This document shows positions 1 through 8,846 of a DNA stretch of 44,285 bases, one piece after another. The notes under the pieces are model-generated. The model had not been told where the DNA came from, did no database searches, and was given only the letters and a program-made list of their open reading frames with translations. Every line of letters begins with the position of its first letter. Position 1 is the stretch's first letter. Source of the DNA: an uncultured bacterium (GTDB lineage Bacteria; Verrucomicrobiota; Kiritimatiellia; UBA8416; CAMZLY01); assembly GCA_947311825.1 (NCBI GenBank), contig CAMZLY010000083.1:1-44285 (forward strand), written 5' to 3'. A program made the translations under genes and the position numbers.

Positions 1-148
1 TGTTGCTGCAATAAATGAGGATCAGAAACAAACAGGTGGTTTTACCAAGGCATTACTAAAATCAATTGCACTACTAAAAGAACGCCGAGCAGCCCTTATA
101 ACCGCTGCCGTTACAGGGCAGATTAAACAGGAGGAGATGATTGCATGA
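1..148 (+). CDS. hsdS: Type I restriction specificity subunit HsdS, 3' end only
   Basis: Only about 48 C-terminal residues are in the window, read in the frame that ends with TGA at 146-148. The stretch LLKERRAALITAAVTGQI is the very characteristic last helix of HsdS, the subunit that recognises target DNA in type I restriction-modification complexes. The identification is supported by the hsdR gene at 5110-8130 on the same strand. The stop codon overlaps the ATG of the next gene (ATGA at 145-148), and the Shine-Dalgarno AGGAGG for that gene lies inside the hsdS 3' end. The methyltransferase subunit hsdM is presumably upstream, outside the window. The target-recognition domains cannot be seen, so specificity cannot be commented on. 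Confidence 0.85.
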   Translation, partial: VAAINEDQKQTGGFTKALLKSIALLKERRAALITAAVTGQIKQEEMIA

Positions 149-1494
149 AATTGAAGAGGATTGCATTAGTAAATTTTAGAGGGTTTACAAAAATTGATAT
201 AGACTTCCACAATAATATAACCGTTATTGCAGGAGTCAATGGCAGTGGCAAATCCAGCATTCTCAAAGCTATTGCTGGGTTGGCCTCCTATCTTGTTCCA
301 GAAATATCACCTGCCAAGCGGAATGTGATTTCTTTCGATGATGATGATATTCAATACGGTGGACGTGCATTTAGTATAGACATGCAATTTAAGGGTGAAA
401 ATATTCAAACCTCCGCTCAGGTATTACGTTCTATACCTGATCCCCATAAAATTAAAGATTATCAGCAGGAGGTAGAAGATCTTCGAGCAAAGCGTCGTTT
501 TCTAAAAAAGGAATCAAAAGAAGATAATGATATTTTCGCACGTATTATAACCCTTGAACACATTTTGGGCGATAGTGAGGATGTTTTTATGCATCAGTCA
601 ATTCCAATTGAAGCCGCAACGGATAAGACCAAACCATCAGAATTGCTCGTTGTTCTTTATCCCACAAATCGCCATTTCACGAATCTTCCCACTCGCCTTG
701 CGGTTGTAAAAGCAACCACTACTTCAGATGCCTATGCAAATGCTTTACATGCAAAATCTATTTCGCTTAATGATTTTGCACATTGGTTTCGAGCCATAAA
801 GAATGGAAGCATAGGCAACGATGACTTCTGTAAAACTATTATTGAAATGCTTGAATCTACTATAGCCAACATGCTGCCTGGATTTCATAATCTAGATATA
901 GACACCACCCGCAAACCTCGTTTTACAATTGAAAAAGAGGGAAAACGATTAAGTTTAAATCAACTTTCAGACGGTGAACGCGGATTACTTGCTCTTGCTT
1001 TTGACCTGACTCGCCGACTAACAATTGCAAACCCAGAAAAAAAGAATCCTGTCCAAGAAGGCGAAGCCATTGTTTTAATTGATGAAACAGAATTACACCT
1101 GCATCCAAAGTGGCAACGTGAAGTGCTGAGGCGATTAACAACAACATTTAAGAACTGTCAGTTTATTGTGACAACTCATTCACCGCAAGTTATTGGAGAA
1201 GTTAAAGCCGGCAGCCTTAGACTCCTTTCAACAAATGAGAATAAGATTTTTGTTGAAACTCCCGGCATGGCCTACGGAACAGATTCAAACTGGATTCTTA
1301 ATGTCTTGATGGGTGGAAAAGATATGAATGCCGATGTTGAACAAGAATTAAATAACATTAATAAATGTATCTCCGAGAAAGAACTTGATACAGCAGAGAC
1401 TCTTATTCAGGCATTACGAGATAAAGTTGGCAATACGGTATCAATTCAGAAAGCATCTTCAATTATCGAAAGAATGAGGGTTCTAGGACGATGA
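145..1494 (+). CDS. ptuA: ABC/SMC-like ATPase of a Septu-type (PtuA-like) defence pair
   Basis: A 449-residue P-loop ATPase of the RecF/OLD/AAA_21 type. Visible motifs are Walker A GVNGSGKSS near residue 31, an ABC signature LSDGERG near 275, Walker B VLIDETELHLHP near 312 and an H-loop TTHSPQ near 345. The middle of the protein is variable and partly coiled-coil-like. Family knowledge: ATPases of this layout followed by a small HNH protein form Septu (PtuAB) or the effector half of retron Ec78-like systems. The next gene is that HNH partner and overlaps by 4 nt. No reverse transcriptase is present, so a plain Septu-like pair is the better match. The start is supported by AGGAGG 8 nt upstream. 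The PtuA name is inferred from motifs and partner gene. The alternative is a generic OLD-like defence ATPase. Confidence 0.75.
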   Translation: MKLKRIALVNFRGFTKIDIDFHNNITVIAGVNGSGKSSILKAIAGLASYLVPEISPAKRNVISFDDDDIQYGGRAFSIDMQFKGENIQTSAQVLRSIPDPHKIKDYQQEVEDLRAKRRFLKKESKEDNDIFARIITLEHILGDSEDVFMHQSIPIEAATDKTKPSELLVVLYPTNRHFTNLPTRLAVVKATTTSDAYANALHAKSISLNDFAHWFRAIKNGSIGNDDFCKTIIEMLESTIANMLPGFHNLDIDTTRKPRFTIEKEGKRLSLNQLSDGERGLLALAFDLTRRLTIANPEKKNPVQEGEAIVLIDETELHLHPKWQREVLRRLTTTFKNCQFIVTTHSPQVIGEVKAGSLRLLSTNENKIFVETPGMAYGTDSNWILNVLMGGKDMNADVEQELNNINKCISEKELDTAETLIQALRDKVGNTVSIQKASSIIERMRVLGR

Positions 1495-2195
1495 GAAGAA
1501 TTATAAAATGTGATAGTCCAGATTGCCTAACAACATTTATTGCTGCACAGCAGTCAATAGAACCCGATCCTATAAATCTTACTTATGATGATTTCCCGAG
1601 AAAAACTGAGCTACTAAATATTCTTACCGCAGAACAATACGGGTTATGTGGATATACTGGAGTTGCTGTTGATGATCGTGTGTCAAGGCTTAGACGTGAT
1701 GATTCAATTGTATATTCTAATCATATTGAACACATGAAGTCTCAGAATGCGTGCAGACAAGAACTTGTCGACAATGGTTTAAATTATGGAACAGATTTAG
1801 CTGACGACTTAAATTACTCAAATATGATCGCCGCACTTGAAATAAGAGGTGCTGAAAGTGAGCATTTTGGTGCAGTTATAAAGAAAAACCATACATTACC
1901 GGTTTTGCCGACTGCCGAAGGATGCGAGCAAAGGTTTAGTTTTCAAGAGCCCGATGGAAAAGTTATAGGACTTGATGCTGATGCCTGCGAAAGCATAAAA
2001 GTGCTACAGTTAAACCATGAAACACTAATTGGATGGCGAAAAGCCGCTATTGATGCGTTCCTTGATCCCGAAATAGTTAAAACAATTGAAGACTTTAAGG
2101 CAATTGTTGATACTATAGACACTCTAAAAGAAGATAAGCTAATAGAATTTTCATTTGTCATAAAAAATATAGCAAAACAGTATTTAAAATCATGA
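1491..2195 (+). CDS. ptuB: PtuB-like HNH endonuclease (TIGR02646-like)
   Basis: A 234-residue protein whose core is LCGYTG (near residue 52) followed about 30 residues later by NHIEHMKSQ. This is the layout of the HNH-type nuclease paired with an ABC ATPase in Septu and retron Ec78-type systems, where the usual sequence is C-x-Y-C followed by EH. Here the second zinc-ligand cysteine is replaced (CGYT), a variation I believe also occurs elsewhere in the family. It probably cuts DNA or RNA when its ATPase partner senses infection; that role is inferred from family knowledge. It overlaps the ATPase by 4 nt (ATGA) and the downstream methylase by 4 nt, so it is embedded in the same transcript. The C-terminal half is helical with no motif I recognise. 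Confidence 0.7.
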   Translation: MRRIIKCDSPDCLTTFIAAQQSIEPDPINLTYDDFPRKTELLNILTAEQYGLCGYTGVAVDDRVSRLRRDDSIVYSNHIEHMKSQNACRQELVDNGLNYGTDLADDLNYSNMIAALEIRGAESEHFGAVIKKNHTLPVLPTAEGCEQRFSFQEPDGKVIGLDADACESIKVLQLNHETLIGWRKAAIDAFLDPEIVKTIEDFKAIVDTIDTLKEDKLIEFSFVIKNIAKQYLKS

Positions 2196-3073
2196 AACAG
2201 CCATTGAGTCCATTAAGGTATCCGGGCGGGAAGGCCGCGATTGCGCCATTTCTCGAAGATGTTATTGATCTGAATAATTTGCGTGGATGCAGCTATTTTG
2301 AGCCTTATGCCGGAGGTGCGGGGGCGGCACTGACTCTTTTGAAAAACGGTGTTATATCTGAAATACATATCAATGATGCCGACATCCGTATTTATTCGTT
2401 TTGGAAAAATGTATTAACGGAGAAGGATCGTTTTGTGGATAATATCTTTTCAATCCCGTTAACATTGGATGAATGGGGACGACAGAAGAAAATATGCGAC
2501 AACCCGGAAAATCATTCCGGATTTAAAATCGGATTTGCCGCATTTTATATGAACCGTTGTAATCGCTCCGGCATATTGCAGGGTGCAGGGCCGATTGGCG
2601 GGAAACAGCAAAAAGGAAACTGGAAACTGGATGTGCGTTTTAATCGTGAAAAACTTGCTGAGCGCATTATAACAATAGCGATGATGAAAAATTACATAAA
2701 TGTTTACAATGAAGATGCCATAAAGTTTCTTAAACAACAGCTTCCGAAAGGAAGAGGTCGCTCCGGGGCTTTTGCCTACCTTGATCCGCCCTATGTAAAC
2801 AAAGCCGACAAGCTTTATATGAACATTTACAACGAAAAGGATCATAGAGCAATCGCCCGATACCTCTTGCAGCAGAAAAAACTTCACTGGGTGCTTTCAT
2901 ACGATGACACCCCGCTGATTCAAGAAATATACAATGGACAGAAGATATGTAGACAATCTTTACGGTATTCTCTACAATCCAAGAGGATTGCTAAAGAATT
3001 AATAATTTCATCGGCGAAGGTAACACTTCCAAGCCAGTATTTTGAAAAGAAAAGAAAAGAGGCTGCAGCATGA
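2192..3073 (+). CDS. DNA adenine N6-methyltransferase, D12/Dam class
   Basis: A 293-residue Dam-family enzyme that transfers a methyl group from S-adenosylmethionine to N6 of adenine in DNA. The N-terminal LRYPGGK (residues 7-13) and YFEPYAGGAGAAL (near 35) form the SAM-binding motifs. DPPY (near residue 200) is the catalytic motif IV, followed by a YxN-type sequence typical of the class. Length is normal for an orphan or type II Dam-like enzyme. The start overlaps the stop of the HNH gene (ATGA), and its stop overlaps the ParB-like gene in the same way. There is no visible Shine-Dalgarno, consistent with translational coupling. It is not a homologue of HsdM, so it probably belongs to a separate module with the next two genes. 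Base composition from here to about 5100 looks less AT-rich than in the two preceding genes (by eye). Confidence 0.9.
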   Translation: MKQPLSPLRYPGGKAAIAPFLEDVIDLNNLRGCSYFEPYAGGAGAALTLLKNGVISEIHINDADIRIYSFWKNVLTEKDRFVDNIFSIPLTLDEWGRQKKICDNPENHSGFKIGFAAFYMNRCNRSGILQGAGPIGGKQQKGNWKLDVRFNREKLAERIITIAMMKNYINVYNEDAIKFLKQQLPKGRGRSGAFAYLDPPYVNKADKLYMNIYNEKDHRAIARYLLQQKKLHWVLSYDDTPLIQEIYNGQKICRQSLRYSLQSKRIAKELIISSAKVTLPSQYFEKKRKEAAA

Positions 3074-4167
3074 ATAAAGAAATAAGATCAATAGAAGTCA
3101 AAGAGCTTGATTTTGACCGCAAAAACCCGCGACTGATTGAATATGGAATCAAGTCAAATGCCACAGATGAAGACTTACTGAAAGTTTTATGGGAAACCAT
3201 GGATGTAATGGAAATTGTCCAATCCATTGCCGCAAGTGGATTTTTTCCGCATGAAGCTCTGATTATTGCGGAAGAAGCCGGAAAAAACATTGTGATAGAA
3301 GGCAACCGCAGATTGGCGGCATTGCGTGTTCTGCTTGATCCTGCAATAGCCGAAAATAATGGATGGACGGTTCCCGCTATAGATGAAGCAATCAAAATGC
3401 AGATAGAATCAGTTCCCTGTATCGTCTCAAGTCGGGATAATGCCTGGCGATATCTTGGATTCAAACATGTAAACGGTCCGGCAAAGTGGTCGAGTTATGC
3501 CAAAGCCGCATATATTGCCAAGGTGCATCATGAATCGGGCATTCCGTTAGCGCAAATTTCAGAGCAGATTGGTGACCGTCACAGAACAGTGCAAAAGCTG
3601 TATCGCGGCTTGATGGTTCTGGAACAGGCGGAACAAAGCGGTGTATATGATAGAGATGACCGCTGGAATACACGATTAGCTTTTTCACACCTTTACACGG
3701 GATTGGATCGCGACGGCATAAAGAATTTCATCAATGTCAGCCCTTTGGACGAAGAGGCGAAAAAGCCTGTACCTGAAGATAAACTTGAAGAGTTAGGCGA
3801 GCTGTGCAAATGGCTTTATGGAAGCAGAAGTGAAAAAGAACCACCGGTTATAAAAAGTCAGAATCCCGACCTGAAGCACCTAGATAAAGTAATAGCAAGC
3901 CGAGAAGCGATTTCCACTCTCAGGGCTACACATGATCTCACAGTTGCCTATGAACTAAGCCGCCCTTCAGGTACAGTTTTTGAGGAATCTCTGCTGGAGG
4001 CGAAACGAGGTCTGCAAAAGGCACATAAACATATGTCAACCGGATTCAACAATTCAACTGATCTATTAAAAATTGCGGGAAGTGTAGCCAACCTTGCCGA
4101 TGATCTCTACGAGCAGATGGAACGCAAGATGGATAAACAGAAAAATCGTATTAGCGAGGACAGCTGA
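3070..4167 (+). CDS. ParB/Srx-fold protein with helix-turn-helix
   Basis: A 365-residue protein with an N-terminal ParB-like domain. LDFDRKNPRL (near residue 13) and the signature EGNRRLAALRVL (near residue 77) mark the ParB/sulfiredoxin fold that binds CTP or ATP in ParB proteins. A helix-turn-helix-like segment (LAQISEQIGDRHRTVQKLY) follows at about residues 160-178. The C-terminal 150 residues have no recognised motif. No parA lies beside it, so a chromosome or plasmid partition role is unlikely. Overlap with the methylase (ATGA) and a 2-nt gap to the nuclease gene tie it to a three-gene module. ParB-like domains occur in several defence systems as DNA-binding, nucleotidase or nuclease components; which applies here cannot be told. 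Confidence 0.75.
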   Translation: MNKEIRSIEVKELDFDRKNPRLIEYGIKSNATDEDLLKVLWETMDVMEIVQSIAASGFFPHEALIIAEEAGKNIVIEGNRRLAALRVLLDPAIAENNGWTVPAIDEAIKMQIESVPCIVSSRDNAWRYLGFKHVNGPAKWSSYAKAAYIAKVHHESGIPLAQISEQIGDRHRTVQKLYRGLMVLEQAEQSGVYDRDDRWNTRLAFSHLYTGLDRDGIKNFINVSPLDEEAKKPVPEDKLEELGELCKWLYGSRSEKEPPVIKSQNPDLKHLDKVIASREAISTLRATHDLTVAYELSRPSGTVFEESLLEAKRGLQKAHKHMSTGFNNSTDLLKIAGSVANLADDLYEQMERKMDKQKNRISEDS

Positions 4168-4169
4168 AT

Positions 4170-5102
4170 ATGTTTCGTCTGCCTGATAACCTACCAACAG
4201 AAAATTCATCTATTTCCGAGCTTGCCGATTTTATTGAAATTCTGGCTCTAAAAACCGGTGCTGCCTCACAACGGGAAATCGAACAGTATTTGTCCCAGCC
4301 AAGTGACAATGATTACAATATAGGCTGTGAAGACAGCGATGTAGAGATTGAGGGTATACTTGACGAGGCACTGAACGAAATAGATACAAGAAAAAAGTCA
4401 TGCGGAAATGATTGTGCTTATCCTTTTAATTTGCAAAATTCAGCAGGAACCGTATGCCGACTGAGTTATGACGAAACCAATCCGCAAAATATCGCATATA
4501 TCTATTTATTGCTTTCGACTAGATTCAACATGTCTGATAATCGCAAGCATGCAGAAATTGACGGCAGTCTTCTGCTTGAAGAACTTTCAGCAGAAGCCCT
4601 CAAAACATATTTAGGCGCTGAACGTGCCGAGTCGCTAGTTTTCGGAACAGCAACATCCGGAGGATTTAAAGAGAAGATAAATGACCTTTGCGGTAAAATT
4701 GGGGAGGGTGCCGGTTATGGCTGTCCTGATGGGGCTGTCAGACATACTCAGGACGGCAAGTTGGATGCCGTTGGTTGGATACCGTTCTCTGATGCCAATC
4801 CGGGGAAACTGATTGTATTTGGCCAATGTAAGACAGGCACAAGTTGGCATGATTCTGTCGCACAATTGCAACCAAGTAACTTTATTAAAAAATTTATGAG
4901 CGGATCACTGCACCTTGATCCCGTAAGAGCATTTTTTGTATCTGAGGCTATTAACCCAACAAAAAGAAACGGTTTAAGCATTGATGCCGGTATATTATTT
5001 GACCGCTGTCGAATTGTTGATTTCTGCGGAGAATTTTCGCCTGAATTAGTTGATAAATTAAAGAGTTGGGTGCATGCGGCAAAAGAAACTATAAATATTT
5101 AG
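4170..5102 (+). CDS. Probable PD-(D/E)XK nuclease with QxK (Mrr-like) motif
   Basis: A 310-residue protein without a family I can name. The region from about residue 170 to 235 looks like a PD-(D/E)XK core: a helix (FKEKINDLCGKI), then KLDAVGWIPF (acidic catalytic residue), then IVFGQCKTGTSW. Q-C-K replaces the usual E-x-K and matches the QxK variant seen in Mrr-type restriction enzymes. The fold assignment comes from these motifs alone. The gene starts 2 nt after the ParB-like gene and ends 7 nt before hsdR. Together with the adenine methylase two genes upstream it would make a restriction-plus-modification pair. The N-terminal 130 residues are unassigned and acidic and may be a recognition or dimerisation domain. 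Confidence 0.6.
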   Translation: MFRLPDNLPTENSSISELADFIEILALKTGAASQREIEQYLSQPSDNDYNIGCEDSDVEIEGILDEALNEIDTRKKSCGNDCAYPFNLQNSAGTVCRLSYDETNPQNIAYIYLLLSTRFNMSDNRKHAEIDGSLLLEELSAEALKTYLGAERAESLVFGTATSGGFKEKINDLCGKIGEGAGYGCPDGAVRHTQDGKLDAVGWIPFSDANPGKLIVFGQCKTGTSWHDSVAQLQPSNFIKKFMSGSLHLDPVRAFFVSEAINPTKRNGLSIDAGILFDRCRIVDFCGEFSPELVDKLKSWVHAAKETINI

Positions 5103-5109
5103 AATCACA

Positions 5110-8100
5110 ATGAAACAGACCACAGAAAAAGCTTTTGAAGGTGCGATAGAAGAAGTATTGCTGGCTAATGGATATGAGCAGCATAGCTCAAGTGATTTTG
5201 ACCGTGAACTTGCTATATTTCCTGAGGTCGCTTTAGACTTTATCAGAGAAACCCAGCCGGAAGTATGGAGTAAACTGGAAGCTTTGCATGGCGACAAGAC
5301 TGGCGAGCGGGTTATTGCGGCTCTATGCAGATGGCTGGATTCACATGGTATATTGGCAACGTTACGGCATGGATTCAAGTGCTACGGTAAAACATTGCGG
5401 ATTGCTTTTTTCAAGCCGGCACATGGTCTGAATCCGGCCCTGAAAACCCGCTATGCTGCAAATACAATGGGATTAACCAGACAGCTGCATTTCAGTCCCA
5501 AGAATGAAAAATCACTTGATGTTACTTTAAGCGTGAATGGCATACCTGTGGTTACAATGGAACTGAAAAATCCACTCAGCGGGCAGACTGCAGCCAATGC
5601 CATTCATCAGTATCGTAATGATAGAGACCACCGGGAAAAGATATTCTCATTTAAGAAACGTACGCTTGTCCATTTTGCTGTGGATACCGAAGAGGTTCAC
5701 ATGACTACACGTCTGGCAGGCAGTGCCACGCATTTTCTGCCTTTTAATAAAGGGCGAGATGGTGGTGCAGGAAATCCTTCTGATCCCCATGGCCGCAACT
5801 ATCGCACCGCATACCTGTGGGAAGAGGTCTTGCAGCGCGACAGTCTATTGGATCTTTTAGCACGGTTCCTGCATGTACAGATTGAAGAGAGACGCACTGA
5901 TAACGGGCGAAAGGTAAAGAAGGAAACCATGATCTTTCCTCGTTATCACCAGCTACAAGCTGTTCGCTCTTTAGTGATGACGGCGGCAAAGGAGGGACCG
6001 GGGCATAATTATCTTATTGAACATTCGGCGGGAAGCGGAAAAAGTAATACCATTGGCTGGCTGGCTCATCGTCTTTCCAGCCTACATAATGTGAACGATG
6101 AGCGTGTTTTTGACAGCGTTATCGTTGTAACCGACCGTATTGTTCTTGATCAGCAGTTACAAAACACTATTTATCAGTTTGACCACCGTCAAGGTGTAGT
6201 ATTGAAGATTGATGAGGATTCCAGACAATTGGCTGAAGCATTGAAAAATGCTGTACCTATAATTATTACCACACTTCAAAAATTTCCATTTGTATCTCAG
6301 CAACTGTTAAAAATGTCCGAAGAAAGTGGCGAAGAAAGAACCCACCTGCCAACTCGTAAATGTGCTGTCATTGTAGATGAAGCCCATAGTTCACAATCCG
6401 GAGAAACCGCCACAGAACTAAAAGGGGTCCTAGGGGGAGAAGAGTTACGCAAGAAAGCAAAGAAAATTGCACAGGAAGAAGGCGAATCAAACCTTGAGAA
6501 AATGTATCGCAGCATGGCCAAGCGGGAACAGCAACCTAATCTATGCTTTTTTGCATTTACAGCCACACCGAAACATAAAACCCTTAAACTGTTTGGCCGT
6601 AATGGAAAATCATTTGATAAATATACAATGCGGCAGGCTATTGAAGAGCGGTTTATTGAAGATGTTTTGCAAAATTATGTCACATATAAAACTTATTACA
6701 AACTTCTAAAAGCATGTGAAGACGACCCCAATGTTGAGCGCAAGAAAGCCGCAAAAGCACTTAGTCGATATATGCGTCTGCATCCATATAATATTTCTCA
6801 GAAAACTTCTATTATGGTTGAGCATTTTCAAAACTTCACCCGCCATAAGATCGGGGGGCATGCAAAAGCGATGGTAGTTACCGGGTCACGACTGGAAGCT
6901 GTTCGTTATAAACAGGCTTTCGACAAGCTCATAGCAAAAAAAGGTTATCCAATAAAGAGTTTGGTTGCTTTTTCCGGTAGTGTTGTCGATGATAAGATTC
7001 CGGGAAAAACCTATACAGAAACAGAAATGAACAACGGCATACGGGAAAAAGATTTGCCTGACGAGTTTGCGACAATAGATTATCAGGTTTTGCTTGTAGC
7101 AGAAAAATACCAAACCGGTTTTGACCAACCTTTACTGCACACTATGTATGTGGATAAGCGTCTGGCAGGCATTCAGGCTGTGCAGACACTGTCAAGACTT
7201 AACCGTACCCACCCTCTTAAAGATGGAACTTTTGTTCTGGATTTTGTGAATAATCCGGATGAAATTCAAGAGGCATTCAAAGTATATTACGATGGTGCAA
7301 CCATGGGGGAAGATGTTGAGCCGGAACGCCTTTATGATATTAAAGCTGAATTGGATGAGTCCGGCATATATCTACAGGAGGAAATAAATGAATTCTGCAT
7401 GGTGTTTTTCGCACCTAAACAGCGTCAAAGTGCCTCCGACCACAAGACCATGAATGCTATATTAGACAAAGCCGCTAATCGCTTTAAGCTGTTACAGGAT
7501 GCCGAAGAAGATGAAGCAGAATTATGGCGAGGCAAACTATACGCATTTCGCAATCTTTATGGATTTCTCAGTCAGGTTATACCATATCAAGATAGCGACT
7601 TGGAAAAGCTTTATACGTATCTGAAACATTTGTCACTCAAATTGCCAAAGCGTAAATCCGGACCGGGGTATCAGTTTGATGATGAAGTTCAACTTGAATA
7701 TTACCGCCTACAGAAAATCAGCGAAGGATCAATTAGCCTGAATGATGGACTTGCAAAGCCTCTTGATGGACCAAAAGAGGTTGGTAGCGGTGCCGTTAGA
7801 GAAGATAATGTGCAACTCTCCAAATTAATAGATATCATTAACGAGCGATTTGGCGAAGAACTCAATGAGGCTGATCAGCTTTTCTTTGATCAGATGACAG
7901 AGACTGCAAGTCGCATGGATGCACTTAAACAGGCGGCTGAGAATAATCCTATCGGGAAATTTCAACTCGTTTTCAAACAGATACTTGAATCCCTATTCAT
8001 TGAACGCATGGACATGAACGAAGACCTATTTGCACGCTATATGAATGACCCTGAATTTCAAGAAGTGGTAGCCGGCTGGCTAGGACAGCAAGTTTACTCA

Positions 8101-8130
8101 AAAATCCCTAAACAAGTTTCATACCCATAA
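5110..8130 (+). CDS. hsdR: Type I restriction endonuclease subunit HsdR
   Basis: A 1006-residue motor and nuclease subunit of a type I restriction enzyme, which translocates and cuts unmodified DNA with HsdM and HsdS. The N-terminal nuclease domain carries MELKNP (ExK) near residue 152 followed by QTAANAIHQY. The helicase part shows Walker A HSAGSGKSNT near residue 305, DEAH (VDEAHSSQSG) near 423, motif III FTATP near 490 and a motif VI-type QTLSRLNR near 695. Length is normal for the EcoR124-like family. There is a weak Shine-Dalgarno and the start is 7 nt after the preceding stop. It is separated from hsdS by five other defence genes, which is unusual because hsdM, hsdS and hsdR are normally adjacent or have one insert. 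The protein looks intact. Confidence 0.95.
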   Translation: MKQTTEKAFEGAIEEVLLANGYEQHSSSDFDRELAIFPEVALDFIRETQPEVWSKLEALHGDKTGERVIAALCRWLDSHGILATLRHGFKCYGKTLRIAFFKPAHGLNPALKTRYAANTMGLTRQLHFSPKNEKSLDVTLSVNGIPVVTMELKNPLSGQTAANAIHQYRNDRDHREKIFSFKKRTLVHFAVDTEEVHMTTRLAGSATHFLPFNKGRDGGAGNPSDPHGRNYRTAYLWEEVLQRDSLLDLLARFLHVQIEERRTDNGRKVKKETMIFPRYHQLQAVRSLVMTAAKEGPGHNYLIEHSAGSGKSNTIGWLAHRLSSLHNVNDERVFDSVIVVTDRIVLDQQLQNTIYQFDHRQGVVLKIDEDSRQLAEALKNAVPIIITTLQKFPFVSQQLLKMSEESGEERTHLPTRKCAVIVDEAHSSQSGETATELKGVLGGEELRKKAKKIAQEEGESNLEKMYRSMAKREQQPNLCFFAFTATPKHKTLKLFGRNGKSFDKYTMRQAIEERFIEDVLQNYVTYKTYYKLLKACEDDPNVERKKAAKALSRYMRLHPYNISQKTSIMVEHFQNFTRHKIGGHAKAMVVTGSRLEAVRYKQAFDKLIAKKGYPIKSLVAFSGSVVDDKIPGKTYTETEMNNGIREKDLPDEFATIDYQVLLVAEKYQTGFDQPLLHTMYVDKRLAGIQAVQTLSRLNRTHPLKDGTFVLDFVNNPDEIQEAFKVYYDGATMGEDVEPERLYDIKAELDESGIYLQEEINEFCMVFFAPKQRQSASDHKTMNAILDKAANRFKLLQDAEEDEAELWRGKLYAFRNLYGFLSQVIPYQDSDLEKLYTYLKHLSLKLPKRKSGPGYQFDDEVQLEYYRLQKISEGSISLNDGLAKPLDGPKEVGSGAVREDNVQLSKLIDIINERFGEELNEADQLFFDQMTETASRMDALKQAAENNPIGKFQLVFKQILESLFIERMDMNEDLFARYMNDPEFQEVVAGWLGQQVYSKIPKQVSYP

Positions 8131-8152
8131 ATATATTAAAATTAACAGCAAA

Positions 8153-8833
8153 ATGAATTCCAACATCATATTCATAACCGGCATAGGCACTGACGTAGGC
8201 AAAACATTCGTTGCCGGACTATTTGCACGCTATCTGCACAAACAGGGACACTCCGTTATTACTCAGAAAATCGCACAAACCGGTTGTGTTGATCTATCGG
8301 AAGATATTACAACACATCGTGACTTAATGGGAATCGAACTCACGGCGGAAGATAAAATCGGTCTTACCTGCCCTTATATTTTCGAGCCTCCTATGTCACC
8401 GCATCTTGCGGCAAAACTAGCGGCAACGGAAATAGAAATCTCAAAAATAAATGCGGCAACGGATGAACTGGCAAAAAAATATGATTTCGTAATCGTCGAA
8501 GGTGTTGGCGGGCTATATGTACCATTAAATGACAACACAACAGTTATTGACTTCATTACAGAACGGGATTACCCCGTCATACTTGTCAGTTCAGCGACTC
8601 TAGGCAGCATCAATCATACCCTCATGTCCATAGAACTCTTAAAGCAAAACAATATCAACCTGCTGGGCATCGCCTACAATCTGCATAACGCCACTAATCC
8701 AATTATCACCGAAGATTCCAGAAACATATTCAAAAACGCCCTAAAAACCCATAACTACCCACCTGTTATTATAGATATTCCAGCGGTTAAGACGGATACA
8801 GTACCGGACATAGATTTTTCAGAAATATATTAA
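8153..8833 (+). CDS. bioD: Dethiobiotin synthetase BioD
   Basis: A 226-residue ATP-dependent enzyme that closes the ureido ring of dethiobiotin, the penultimate step of biotin synthesis. The N-terminal P-loop FITGIGTDVGKTF (residues 6-18) is diagnostic. EPPMSPHLAA near residue 82 and VEGVGGLYVPL near 116 are further BioD motifs. It starts 22 nt after hsdR on the same strand, with no clear Shine-Dalgarno or promoter between them, so it may be reached by read-through from the defence operon. No other biotin gene (bioA, bioB, bioF) is nearby, so bioD is isolated here and probably marks the chromosomal edge of the island. Two short repeats follow its stop. Confidence 0.92.
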   Translation: MNSNIIFITGIGTDVGKTFVAGLFARYLHKQGHSVITQKIAQTGCVDLSEDITTHRDLMGIELTAEDKIGLTCPYIFEPPMSPHLAAKLAATEIEISKINAATDELAKKYDFVIVEGVGGLYVPLNDNTTVIDFITERDYPVILVSSATLGSINHTLMSIELLKQNNINLLGIAYNLHNATNPIITEDSRNIFKNALKTHNYPPVIIDIPAVKTDTVPDIDFSEIY

Positions 8834-8846
8834 AAAAATCTTTTAC

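Noticed and set aside
145-2195. Retron with ATPase/HNH effector
   Set aside because: No reverse transcriptase and no structured msr-msd region is present between or beside the genes in the window.
3070-4167. Plasmid or chromosome partition ParB
   Set aside because: No parA or parS-like array is nearby, and the gene is coupled to a methylase and a nuclease within a defence operon.
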